NCBI GenBank assembly: GCA_037447655.1
Contig: JBBHKE010001475.1
Span: 62,809 to 126,808, forward strand
Reading direction: 5' to 3'
Length of the DNA stretch: 64,000 bases
Source of the DNA: Zygnema cylindricum
Lineage: Eukaryota; Streptophyta; Zygnematophyceae; Zygnematales; Zygnemataceae
Shown: positions 37,557 to 51,400 of the stretch, piece after piece
Layout of the letters: every line of letters begins with the position of its first letter
Numbering within the stretch: the stretch's first letter is position 1
Translations under genes and position numbers: made by a program
Notes under the pieces: generated by a model
What the model was told of the DNA's origin: nothing
The model's input: the letters and a program-made list of their open reading frames with translations, nothing else
The model's database searches: none

Positions 37557-39419
37557 TTAACGAATCGCTGACCGTTGAACAGCACGTAACGCCTTGTTCT
37601 TTTCAGGAGTACTTGTTGTTCAGAAGTTGGCGCACGGAAATGTTTCAATAGTACGGATGTAGGAGTGTCACGACAATTTGGTGCACTTTTTTTAGGGCTG
37701 ACGTTTGTCACATTATTTTTGAATGCCCGGAATTCCGGGCAGAGGAAAAGGTGCGTCCGTACCGATGTCAGAAGCCGACTCCCCCGGAATGCTGATGCAA
37801 AAGAAATAATCATGCAAAGATCTCCACAGGGTAAAAGACAAAACGCAATGACTATCGACCTCCATCCGTACCACATCTGGCCTACATGCACCATGTACGG
37901 ACACTTTTCCGGCAATATGTACGCCACTCAAAACAAATTCACCTATCCGATTGTCAGTTTGAGACCGCCAATCGGAAGCTGAGAATCTTACCTTTCAATC
38001 GCAACCGTCAGATCTGAAATCTGACATGTATGTACGGAGAAATAATTTTTTTAGAGACGAAAAAAACATTAACAAATTAATTTGAACGGACGGCAATGGC
38101 GGCATCCGGATTTCACGGATTGGTTCATGTACGGACGATTACGGCTACGCCGGCAGATTTATTAATGAAGGACGGCTGCGATTATGGCAGATTTGATTCT
38201 GTAGGGCCGATATGACGTGGCAAATACGTCAGGACCGACGTGGCGATTTTGTCGGTGGGACCACTATGATGCTCAAATCTGTCTTGACATAAAACAGGAT
38301 GTCGGTGGAGTACTGTACAGTACCACTGTGACGGTTACAAATTTGTCGATTTGAAGATTTGTGTGTCAGTGACGCTTTATTCCTGCCGACGTGGCATGAC
38401 GTAATGGTGTGGGAGCCGGTGGATACTTTCGGCTGCATGCCGTACAGTGCCACTTGTACTTGAACTTGACAATCATCCATTGGCTGGAAGCCATGATTAT
38501 AAAATGACACGTCAGCTTGTAAATGTCTTTTTTACCTTGTTGAAAAACAGTTTTCATGTGATTATTCTTTGACAGCTGTCCACGTTTTGCAGATTACGCC
38601 TCGTGCCGAAGTCCTCCACAATAGACAGAATCTGGAAGTACAGATTCATAATTTCGTACTAAATATGCTTTTTAGTTTTTATCATTGAGTACGTCACGAA
38701 ATTAATTTTAGTGCGTGCAACCTACTCTAGAAAAAAGAAAAAGTCGAAAAATGTGCCTCGAGAAATCGACCAGTTCCATACCGCTACACCGTTTATCACT
38801 ATTAGGGTTAATAGTTTTTTCGCCATTCAAAACAACTTTTCTCCGTACACACTTGTCGGATTTTCAATTTAATACCACCAATCTAAAGCTGAGAATCTCA
38901 GATTTAAATCGCAGCCGTCAGATCCACAATCCGACATGTGTGTACGGAGAAAAGATGTTTTGAGCGACGAAAGTGATTCACGGTGTAGGTTCACCACAGT
39001 ACTGAAAGTTTACTACAGTAACATCCTAGCGTTTCTGTGATTCGCACTGACTTTCGCACTAAACGTATTATATGCGGACCTGACACTTTTTGATGCCGTC
39101 AAACTTTGAAATGCCCGAGTCAAAATGACAATGAATGATCGCGGTCGAAGCTTCGCGGAAGTTGCCCTTTCAAAAACCGACAGGAGAGAGGAAAACTGAG
39201 ACCAGAAAAATATGTTATATAAACCAAAAAATATAATTGTTAAAATGCGACATTGTTCAAAAACTATCATTAGAAATCCTGCAGAAGACTATTACTAGAA
39301 GGATTTTTTTAGGTTCCCTATTTTTTTACGAGTTTGTCATTCCTCCTCATTGTTTTGTTTTAATAAGGACTTCAAAAAGAAGAAAAAAAAGAAAAAAAAA
39401 AATAAAAAAAAAATAGAGA
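37557..39419. other. Intergenic sequence with one MITE; no gene recognised
   Basis: Apart from the MITE at 38787-38985 and a related fragment at 37940-38050, I see no coding or RNA gene. The last ~100 bp are A-rich and precede the lipase start. Confidence 0.5.
38787..38985. mobile_element. Complete 199-bp TACACC-family MITE
   Basis: CACCGTTTATCACT at the left and ...AGTGATTCACGGTG at the right, flanked by TA on both sides, with the inner inverted repeat TTCTCCGTACACAC / GTGTGTACGGAGAA. This is the best-preserved short copy in the window. Confidence 0.8.
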
Positions 39420-42400
39420 ATGAGTTCTTGTCTTATTAAAGTTTTTCGTCCCTCTCTTCTAAAACCTCGCTCCAATTATCTCTCTCAAGAATATTCCCGA
39501 AGGGCATTGCCACGTCAGCTGCCGTCACGACGTCACAGTTCTCAGTTCCGTACGACTCTCAGTTCAACACACTCCGTAAAAAATCAAGAAAACATGGGGA
39601 ATCTGGTCACGTCCCTTCGCCTTTTCCAGACAAATGCTGTGACGCCTGCCACGTCAGCCAGTGCTCCCACAAGCTCTCCGCCGTCGCCTCTCCCCGCTTT
39701 CGATCTCAATGTGGCGGTGGTCATGGCGGGATTCGCATTCGACGCGTATAAGACACCGGATGTACGGACAGCTACTCCTTAAACTCTCTCTCTCCCTCTC
39801 TCTCTCTCCCCCCCTCTCTCTCTTGCTCTTTCTCTCTCTCTCTTTCCCCCTCTCTCTCTCTCCCTCCCTCTCCCTCCCTCTTTCCCTCACTCTCGCCCTC
39901 TCTCTCTCTCCGCCTCTCTCTCTCTCGCTCTCTCTCCTCCATCTCTTTACCTCAAATGTTGTAACACGGACGTAAGTCACCGGATGTACGGACAATTTTT
40001 GAAATCTGAGGATACTTGAATTAGTGTGGATAGACCGGGAAAATAAGCAGAGCTGAAATAAACAGAAATGTTAATTTCTTTGACCTCAACGCCGGGTTTT
40101 TGTCGTTTTGGTTCACATCAGCCAAGTATATGGCATCGGATGTATGAACATTTTCGAGACCCGATATAGAGTGGATCGTTACGAGTTTGGAAGCTGGGCA
40201 TGAAACATTTGAGACACGTGGAATTGTAAACATCAAGCATGCCGGACATGGCTTGTATCTGACATTATAATTATTAGACATTAAACACATCAATCGGACA
40301 TGGAACATGTCTGACATTTTGACATATTTGTTAGTTTATCCATCGGACATTGTTCATTTTAATTATCGGACATTAAACAAATCGGACATTTTACATGTCG
40401 GACATTGAACACGTCTGACATTTCTACATGTTGGTCAGTTTACCCATCGGACAATGATCATTTTAGACGTTGAACATTTCGGAAAATGAACAAGTGGGAC
40501 ATTGTGCAGCAAACATGTCTGAAATTTTAAATGCCTGACAGTTAACATGTTGGACATTGTACATGTTGGACAGTTTACCCCACCAGGCAAGGGACATTTC
40601 GAACATTGAAGTATCAATGTATGCAAACGAATGTATACGTGTGAATGTATAGGATTGAATGTATAAGTATCAATATATGCGAATGAATGTATGCGTATGA
40701 ATGTATAGGATTGAATATATAAGTATCAATGTATGCTAATTTATGTATACGTATGAATGTATAGGATTGAATTGGTGGCTGCTATGCCTTCAGCCCGAGT
40801 CGTGCCGCAACAACGATATAGTGTGGGCGCATTGGGGAGGAACGTAAAAGGACTTAGAACAAACCCCGCCCCCCCCCTCCAAAAAAAAACGAATGACTGT
40901 CAGGGGGCAGAAAGGCGAGTGTGTGTGCTGGTCGTTTGGACTATTGAACAACAAACAAGTCTAACGCTTTACATGTCTGGCATTATACTTGACAGACATC
41001 TACCATGTCGGACAATAAACATGTTAGAAATTAACATGCCGGACATTTTACACGTTGGACAGTTTACCCTCTGAACATTATAAATTTTGGGTGTTGAACA
41101 TATGGAAAAATGAACATGTCAGACATTTTATTTGTCGGGAATTGTACATGTCAGATATTGTTCATATCGGGCATGTCGGACATTGTATGACTGATGTTTG
41201 CTGTTTTTGAAAGGCGTGTTGTCTATGTTTGACAGTTTATTTCATTGAAGGTTTTTTGATTTTGAAATCTTAGATATGTCGTCTTGTTTCTTGCCTCCCC
41301 TTTTTTGTATTGAACGTGGTTATTAGAGCATGCATTCTTGGCATAGTATTTAGATATCGAAATTTGCAAGGCTAAAATCTGACATTGGATTGATGTGGTA
41401 TTCTATGCCTGAATGTGGAGAAAGCGAATATATGGAACCCACTAATTTTTAGAAATGTACAGTAGTTTAGGAGAAATGAATTTTACAGCTCCACTTGATC
41501 GTTGGATATTTATTTTTTAACATATACAGCTATACTTGAGTTCTCTTTCAACAGTTTACATTCAAAATTTATGCAGGAAATTTTTCATTGATTTTTTTTT
41601 TTTTTACCGATACTTTGCATTCACATCACGCTGGAATTGTCTCAAATGTCTACTTTTGACATTACATTGAAAAAGTACATCTACTATTTAAGATTTTTTT
41701 TTTTTTTGCAGAGCTCTTTGGGATACACGCAGTGGGACGTCACAGGGTGTGACACTCTTTATGTTTCAAAGTAATCATTTTTTTTTGAGTTCCCTATATA
41801 TTTTTGGGGTTCCCTTACTTTTTATTTTTCATCCTATATTTATTTTTGTTTTTGGAGGTCATTTTTTTTAGCCAGAGTTTCAGTATGTACTTTTTCTGGC
41901 TCTTCTCTTTTTTTTTCTTTTTGAATATTGATACTGTTTAAGATAAACCGTGGTTTAATTAGACAAGCATCAGTGAGACAAGGATGATTTGAACGTTTCT
42001 TATCGTAAAAAAAAAAAAAAACAAAAAAACCCGAGGACCATTCTTAAGCCTTTTACTTTTCTATGGTATTTGTTTTTCTTTCTTTCCTCCCTTTCTATAT
42101 CCGTTCTTTTCTTTTCCTTTATCGTGCATATGAATTATATAAGGTATTACATTAACTGTATACATATATATGTATACATATATATATATAAAAATCATGT
42201 AATGTACATATACTGTCAATGCGCTCAATGCTTTCAATTCGCATAATGTATTATATATACTATATGCTGCGTATATAATAAATGTATAAATGTTTTCATT
42301 TTTTTTGTGGGCAGAGAATTTCTTACTGAGTGGTACACGGGACAGCTGACAGTCAAGGTTGTGAAGGGATCCAAGCTTCCCAAAGTCGATTTTTTGGTAT

Positions 42401-45400
42401 GAACTTTTGAATCAATTCCACAAAAAAATTCTTACTCGATTTTTTGCACTAATTTCCGCATTAAATTTTGCACGTTCTAAACTTCGTGTGAACTCTGCAC
42501 AAAATTTCCGTACTTTCCAAAAAACAAATCCCAGAAAGATCTGATTGTAACCACACTAATTTTTGTGGTAGATCTACAGATTGTAACTCCTCTATTTTTG
42601 GTTTAATCTATTACATGGACTGGGATTGTATCCACTCTAGCTTTAGAATTTGATTTATTACATCAATTAAAATTGTAGCCACACTAATTTTAGTTGTCTG
42701 GTGTTTACATGAAGCAAAGTTGTAACCACGCAAACTTTGGTTGTTGATGTACTGGATGCATTCATACTAGTGAACTATAATATGAAGTTGCAATAATACG
42801 TAGTGTGGAATTATATCCACACAACACCATGTATTGCTATTAGCGTTAACTTTTTGTTCGTCACTGAAATTCGCTTCTCTCTGTGCACACATTTCCAGTT
42901 TTCAGTTGGAGACCGATCAATTAGAGGCTAGGAATCTGACCTTCTCATTGCGGCCGTCGAGTCGTAATCCGGAAAGCGTGCACGGAGAAAATTGAGTCTG
43001 AAGGCCAAAAGAAAAATTAATATTAATAGCGATACACGGTCTACTTTTGGTGATTGTTTCATTACATGGAATGGAATGAAACATAATGATTTCCTTTGTT
43101 GATATACTCATTGCTAATGAGCTATGACATGAAGTTACAAATACATCCACAACATCTTTAGTAACTGAATCATTACATGGAATGGGATGATAGGACACTA
43201 ATTTTGGTAGTTGACATACTTATGCACAGTTATAGCTGCAATTATATTCACAGTACTTTCGGTTACAGATTTATTACATGAAATAGGGTTATAACCACAT
43301 TAAATTTGGTTGTTCGTATACTTATATACAATTACGTCTATTGAGCTATGATTTAAGCTACAATTATAGCCACACTAAATTTGGTAATTGATTGTCTACA
43401 TGTAATAGGATTGTAAACACATAGTTTTTGGCAATTGATTCGTGACATGAAACGGGTCTATAAACACACAAGAAGAGGTAGTTGGTATGCTAATATAAAG
43501 TTATAGCTATGAGCTACAATATGCAATTCCAATTGTATCCACAGTAATTGTGGTAATTGATTTGTTACATGAAGAGCCCAAATTTTCAAAGATTTGTTAT
43601 GGCACGAATTGGGATTGTAACCACACTTTTTAGTGATTGATTCATTGCATGAAAATGGATTTTAGCCCCTCTTTTTTTGGTAATTGATTTATTAAATGAA
43701 ATGGAGTTGAGTTACAGGGAAAATGCGATCCTTATGTCGTTATCGAATCAGCAGATGGTTTCGGTAAAACCAAAGTCATCGGAGGGTAAGACTTTTCCTT
43801 TTTTCTTCTTTCTAATTTCTCGAAAGATTACGTATTTTCTAATCTTTCTTTTTTTAAATTGGCGGCGATAGGCGAACTGATTTCTGTTCCTTTTCTTTTC
43901 ATATTTTGTTTTCCTTGAATTGTCGCTGAAATCTCAAAACTAAAAGAGTGAAAATCAAGTCAGGTCACCTCATTTCCAGGGGCCCAATTCTTGCATAAAT
44001 AACAAGAAGTGAAGGTTTCTTTTTTCTTTCTTGGAAAACAGTGAAATAAATCTAGAGATCTATTTGCTCATTTCAAGTTCTTAAATTGATTACGTTTTTA
44101 TTTCTATTTGTTTTATTTTTTTCGCTACAGAGAAACCGAACCAGTTTGGAACGAAACCTTGTCTCTTTTGATTACATCACCTTCAGTGGCAATTTTAAAG
44201 GTATGATTTTTTCTTTTATGCACCTTTTGAGCTCATTTTTAAGGTTATTTTTCTTTTATTTCAGGTTACTGACGCTGCATAAGAAAATGAAGGAAACGGA
44301 AAATAAAAATAAAGAGAAAAGGAGGAAGAAACAGAAAACAGATAAAGAAACATATGTGTGGATGAAAATAATACTTTTTTAACTCATTTTATTAGACCCA
44401 CAGGTGGCAGCAAAAGATACCACTAAACTATCTTCGGATGAACTTTTTTATTTCAGGTTACGGACTCAGAGCAAGAAAATGAAGGCAAAGTAAAAGAAAA
44501 AGAAAAAAAAAAAGACACAAAAAAAAAGAAAAATATGTGTGATTGAAAATTAGACTTAATTAACTCACTTTATTAGACCCACAGGTGTCAGCAAAGGATA
44601 CCAACAAGTTCTTCTCGGATAAACCGTTGGGCGAAAGGACGATAACGTTGAAAGACTATTGTGACGGTAAGACATTCAAAATCTTTTAGAACATCATTTA
44701 CTAAAAACCTTTTAAAAGTCTTTTACTAATTGATTGTTAGTAGTCATTTTATCCAATAGTGCACAAGTTTATCTTTCAAACTCAATTGTTATGTAATCTC
44801 GGTTGTACATTCTTGACAACTTAGAGTTTCATGCGCTACTCATTTGTCATAATTTAGTTTTTTTTTCGTTTTTTTAATGATTCTTTTTAGGGTTTTCAAA
44901 GTTAGAAAACTTTTGAGTTGGCTAACTTCTATAAATATAAACACAATTTTTGTCTGAGACTCATTATGTGGAAATGGGCATGGGGACAGGAAAGAACCAC
45001 ACTATCGATCTCAATCTGACAGGACAAAATGGGGGAGGAATACTGACTTTAGAAGTATGAATCTTTCTCCCTCTTTTTCTCCCCTTCTCTCTCTTTCCCT
45101 CTCTTCCTCTTCTCTCTCTCGCTCTCTATCTCCCTCAGTCCGCCTCTGCCTTGCCATTGCTCTGCCTTGTTGATTTCCGTGAAATCCGAGATTCGGTATG
45201 TCCCATACCAGGGAAAAGTGAGCCGGCCAGGGCTCGAACCTGGGACCTCTGACTTGAGCTGTCACCGCACTAACCACTATGCCACCAGCTCGATGTAGAG
45301 CCTGGCGGGTCCGTACCTATTTCTTTTAGGTGGCTTCGAGTGTGACGTATCACATTCTACCCCGTATTGAATCGGCATTCACTTGCCAATCCAACATCCC

Positions 45401-48400
45401 TCTCCCTCCCTCTCTTTGCCCCTCCCCTTTTTCCCCCTCACCCTCTCCCTCTTCCTGTTCCACTCTGTCTCCTTCTCCCTCTCCCTCTCCCTTTCCCTCC
45501 ATCCCTCTCTCCCACCCTTCCCCTCCCTCTCCCCACATTTCTCCCTCCGCCCTCCCTCCTCTCTCCCTCCCCCCCTCTCTCTCTCCATCTCTTTACCTCA
45601 AATGTTGTAACACGGACGTAAGTCACCGGATGTACGGACAATTTTTGAAATCTGAGGATACTTGAATTAGTGTGGATAGACCGGGAAAATTAGCAGAGCT
45701 GAAATAAACAGAAATGTTAATTTCTTTGACCTCAACGCCGGGTTTTTGTCGTTTTGGTTCACATCAGCCAAGTATATGGCATCGGATGTATGAACATTTT
45801 CGAGACCCGATATAGAGTGGATCGTTACGACTTTGGAAGCTGGGCATGAAACATTTGAAACACGTAGGAATTGTAAACATCAAGCATGCCGGACATGACA
45901 TGTATCTGACATTACACTTAATGGACATTAAACAAATTGGGATTTGTACAATGAACATGTCTGAAATTTTAAATGCCGGACAGTTAACATATTGGACAAT
46001 GTACATGTTGGACAATTTACCCCACCCGGCATTGAACATTTCGGACATTGAAGTATCAATGTATGCGAATGTATACGTATGATTATATAGGATTGAATGT
46101 ATAGATATAAATTTATGCGAACGAATGTACACGTATGAGTGTGTTGAATGTATAAGTATCAATTTATGCAAATGATGTAAACGTAAAAATGTATAGGATT
46201 GAATGTATACGTATCAATGTATGCGAAGGAATGTATACGTATGATTATATAGGATTGAATATATAAGTATCAATGTATGCGAAACAAATGTATACGTATG
46301 AGTGTATAGGATTTAATGTATAAGCATAAATTTATGCAACGAATGTACACGTATGAGTGTGTAGGATTGAATGTATAAGTATCATACGTATGAATGTATA
46401 GGATTGAATGTATAAGTATCAATCGATGGGAATGAATGTATATGTATGGATGTATAGGCTCGAATATAAAAGTATCAATGTATGCAATGAATGTATACGT
46501 ATGAATGTATAGGATTGAATGTATAATTGTCAATGTATGCGAATGAATGTATACGTATGTATATATAGGATTTAATGTATAAGCATAAATTTATGCAACG
46601 AATGTACACGTATGAGTGTGTAGGATTGAATGTATAAGTATCATACGTATGAATGTATAGAATTGAATGTATAAGTATCAATCGATGGGAATGAATGTAT
46701 ATGTATGGATGTATAGGCTCGAATATATAAGTATCAATGTATGCGAATGAATGTATACGTATGAATGTTTAGGATTGAATGTATGAGTGTCAATGTATGT
46801 GAATGAATGTATACGATTGAATGTATAAGTGTCAATGTATGCAAATGAATGTACACATATGTGTGTGTAGGATTTAATGTATAAGTATAAACGTATGCGA
46901 ACGAATGTACAGGTATGAGTGTTTAGGATCGATTGTATAAGTATTAATAAATGCAAAGGAATGTATACGTATAAATGTGCAGGATTGAATGTATAAGTAT
47001 CAATTTATGCGAATGAATGTATATGTATGAATGTATAGGATTGAATGTATAAGTATCAATGTATGCGAATGAATGTATACGTATTAATGTTTAGGATTGA
47101 ATGTATGAGTGTCAATGTATGCGAATGAATGTATACGATTGCATGTGTAAGTGTCAATGTATGCAAATGAATGTATACGTATGAGCGAATAGGATTTAAT
47201 GTATAATTATAAACTTATGCAAACGAATGTACACGTATAAGAGTTAAGGATCGATTGTATAAGCCTTAATAATGCAAACGATTGTATAGTATAAATGTAT
47301 AGAATTGAATGTATAAGTATCAATGTATGCAAATGAATATATACGTATGAATGTATAGGATTGAATGTATAAGTATCAATGTATGCGAATGAATGTATAC
47401 GTATGAATGTATAGGATTGAACGTATAAGTGTCAATGTATGCGAATAAATGTATACGTATGAGCGTAAAAGATTTGATGTATAAGTGTCAATGTATGCGA
47501 ATGAAGGAATACGTTTGTATATATAGGATTGAATGTATAAGTATCAATGTATGCAAATGAATGTATAGGTATGTATATATAGGATTGAATGTATAAGTAT
47601 CAATGTATGCGAATGAATGTATACGTATGAATGTATACGTATGAATGTATAGGATTGAATGTGTGAGTGTCAATGTATGCGAATGAATGTATACGTATGA
47701 ATGTATACGATTGAATGTATAGTGTCAATGTATGCAAATGAATGTATAAGTATGAGCGTATAGGATTTAATGTATAAAGTATAAACTTATGCCAACTAAT
47801 GTACACGTATGAGTATTTTAGGATCGATTGTATAAGTCTTAAGACGCAAACGAATATATACGCATAAATGTATAGGATTGGAATGCATCATGTATGCGAA
47901 TGAATGTTTATGTATGAATGTATAGGATTTAATGAGGCACAATGTAAGGAATGAATATAATGATGAATGTATAGATTGAATGTATGGTACAATGTATGTG
48001 GAATGGAATGGGGATAATGGAATGGACAATAATGAATGGAAGGAAGGATGGATGGTGGTATAATGGTGGAATGGAATGTGGTGGAAGGAAGGGACAGGGT
48101 GGAGAAACTAATGGTGGAGCATAGGATTGAATTTAAGCACAAGGAAACAAATGTATATGTATGAGCATAAAGGATTGAATGTATACATAAACTTACAATG
48201 AATGTACACGTATGAGTGTATAGGATCGATTGTAGAAGTATTAATAAATGCAAACTAATGTATACGTATGAATGTATGGGATTGAATGTATAAGTATGTT
48301 GTATAAATGAATGTATACGTTTGAATGTATAGGATTGAATGTATAAGTGTCAATGTGAATAAATGTATACGTATGTATACATAGGATTGAATGTATAAGT

Positions 48401-51400
48401 ATCAATGTGGGAATGAATTTATAGATTGAATGTATAAGTATAAACTTATATGAACGAATGTAATGTATGAGTGTTTAGGATCGATTGTATAAGTCTTAAG
48501 GAATGTAAACGAATATATACGCATAAATGTATAGGATTGAATGCATAAGACAATGTATGCGAATGAATGTTATGTATGAATGTATAGGATGAATTTAGGT
48601 CAATGGAATGAATATATACGCATGAATGTACAGGATGGAATGCATAAGCATCAATGCGTGAATGAACGTACGTCTGAATGTATAGGATTGAACGTAAGGC
48701 CAAGCATGCGAATGAATGTGCAATGCATGAGCGCATAGGATCGATGTATAAGTATAAATTTATGGAACCAATGCACATGTATGAGAGTAAAGGAGTGATT
48801 GTATATATTAATTAATGCAAACCAATGTATGCGTATGAATGCATAGGATTGAATGCTTATATCAATGTATAAACAAATGTATGCGTATGAGCATAAAGGA
48901 TTGAATGTGGTACATAAACTTATGCGAATGAATGTACACGTATATGAGTGGTAGGATCGATTGTAGAAGTATTAATAAATGCAAACAATGTATTTATGAA
49001 TGTATGGGATTGAATGTGGCATAAATGTATGCAATGAATGTACGTTTGAATGTGGCAGGATTGAATGTATATGTCAATGGAGGAATGAATGTATACGTAT
49101 GTATTATAGGATTGAATGCATGGGTATCAATGTATGCGAATGAATTTATAGGATTGAATGTATAAGTATAAACTTATGCGAACGAATGTACACGAATGAG
49201 TGTATAGGATCGATTGTATGAGAATTTATAAATGCATCCAATGTATACGTATGAATGTATGGGATTGAATGTATCAGTATCAATGCATGCCAATGAATGT
49301 ATACGTATGAATGTATAGGATTAAATGTATAAGTGTCAATGTATGTGGATATATGTATACGTATGTATACATAGGATTGAATGTATAAGTATCAATGTAT
49401 GCTAATGAATGTATACGATGGAATGTATAAGTGTCAATGTATGCAAATGAATGTATAAGTATGAGCGTAAAGGATTTAATGTATAAGTATAAACTTATGC
49501 GAACGAATGTACACGTATGAGTGTTAAGGATCGATTGTATAAGTCTTAAGAAATGCAAACGAATATATACGAGAATGTATAGGATTGAATGTATGGACAA
49601 TGGAATGAATGGAATGTATAGGGATTGAAGGTAATGAATATATAAATGATGAATGTATAGATTGGAATGTATGGCGACCAATTTATGGGGAACAATACAT
49701 GCATGAGAGTAAAGGAGCGATTGTATAAGTTATTAATTAATGCAAACCCATGTATGCATGAATGCATAGGACAGAATGTTTATGTCAATGTATAAACAAA
49801 TGTATATGTATGAGCATAAAGGATTGAACGTATAAGCATAAACTTATGCTAATGAATGTACACGTATGAGTGTATAGGATCGATTGTAGAAGTATTAATG
49901 TTTTAAACGAATGTATATGTATGGAATGTAAGGGATGAATGTATATAAATGTATGCTAATGAATGTATAATGCTTGAATGTATAGGGATTGAAATGTATA
50001 AGTACAATGTATGAATGAATGTATAATGAAGGAATGCATAGGATTGAAATGTATAAGTGTCAATAAGGTGAATGAATATATACGTATAAATATTTAGGGA
50101 TTGAATGTATAAGTATCAATGTATGCGAATGAACAGGCACGAGGAATGTGGTAGGATTGAATGTATGGGTATCAATGTATGCAATGAATGGCTACCATGA
50201 GCCGATAGGATTGCATATAAGTATCAATGTATGAATGAATGTATATGTATGAATGGTTACGTGATGAATGTATAGGATTGAATGTATAAGTGTCAATGTA
50301 TGCGAATGAATATATACGTATAAATATTTAGGATTGAATGTATAAGTATCAATGTATGCGAATGAATATATACGTATGAATGTATAGGATTGAATGTATA
50401 AGTATCAATGTATGCGAATGAATGTATACGTATGAGCGGATAGGATTGCATGTATAAGTATCAATGTATGCGAATGAATGTATATGTATGAATGGTTACG
50501 TATGAATGTATAGGATTGATTGTATGAGTGTCAATGTATGCGAATGAATGTATACTTATGAATGTATACGATTGAATGTATAAGTGTCAATGTATGCGAA
50601 TGAATGTATACGTATGAATGTATAGGATTGAATGTATAAGTATCAATGTATGCGAATGAATGTATACGTATGAGCGGATAGGATTGAATGTATAAGTATC
50701 AATGTATGCGAATGAATGTATACGTATGAATGTTTACGTATGAATGTATAGGATTGAATGTATGAGTGTCAATGTATGCGAATGAATGTATACCTATGAA
50801 TGTATACGATTGAATGTATAAGTGTCAATGTATGCGAATGAATGTATACGTATGAGCGTATAGGATTTGATGTATAAGTATCAATGTATGCGAATGAATA
50901 TATACGTATGAATGTATAGGATTGAATTTATAAGTGTCAATGTATGCGAATGAATATATACGTATAAATATTTAGGATTGAATGTATGAGTATCAATGTA
51001 TGCGAATGAATGTATACTTATGAATGTATACGTATGAATGTATAGGATTGAATGTATGAGTGTCAATGTATGCAAATGAATGTATACGTATGAGCGTATA
51101 GGATTTAATGTATAAGTATGAACTTATGCGAACGAATGTACACGTATGAGTGTTTAGGATCGATTGTATAAGTCTTAATAAATGCAAATGAATGTATACG
51201 TATAAATGTATAGGATTGAATGTATAAGTATCAATGTATGCGAATGAATGTATACGTATGAATGTATAGGATTGAATGTATAAGTGTCAATGTATGCGAA
51301 TGAATGTATACGTATGAGCGTAAAAGATTTGATGTATAAGTGTCAATGTATGCGAATGAATGTATACGTATAAGCGTATTGGATTTGATTATGCAAACTA

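Larger units (their letters stand above)
39937..45582 (+). repeat. Tandem segmental duplication, unit A (C2 exon cassette)
   Basis: 5.65 kb holding one full set of C2 exons and their introns. It aligns along its length with 45583-57560, exons and introns alike, apart from unit-specific insertions: a 234-bp piece at 45164-45397 and a ~195-bp internal duplication at 44258-44640. The opening exon (41712) starts in phase 0 and the closing exon (45054) ends in phase 0. Confidence 0.9.

Noticed and set aside
39654-39995. Arg/Glu-rich minus-strand frame opposite lipase exon 1
   Set aside because: Antisense of the transit-peptide exon and of a CT microsatellite.
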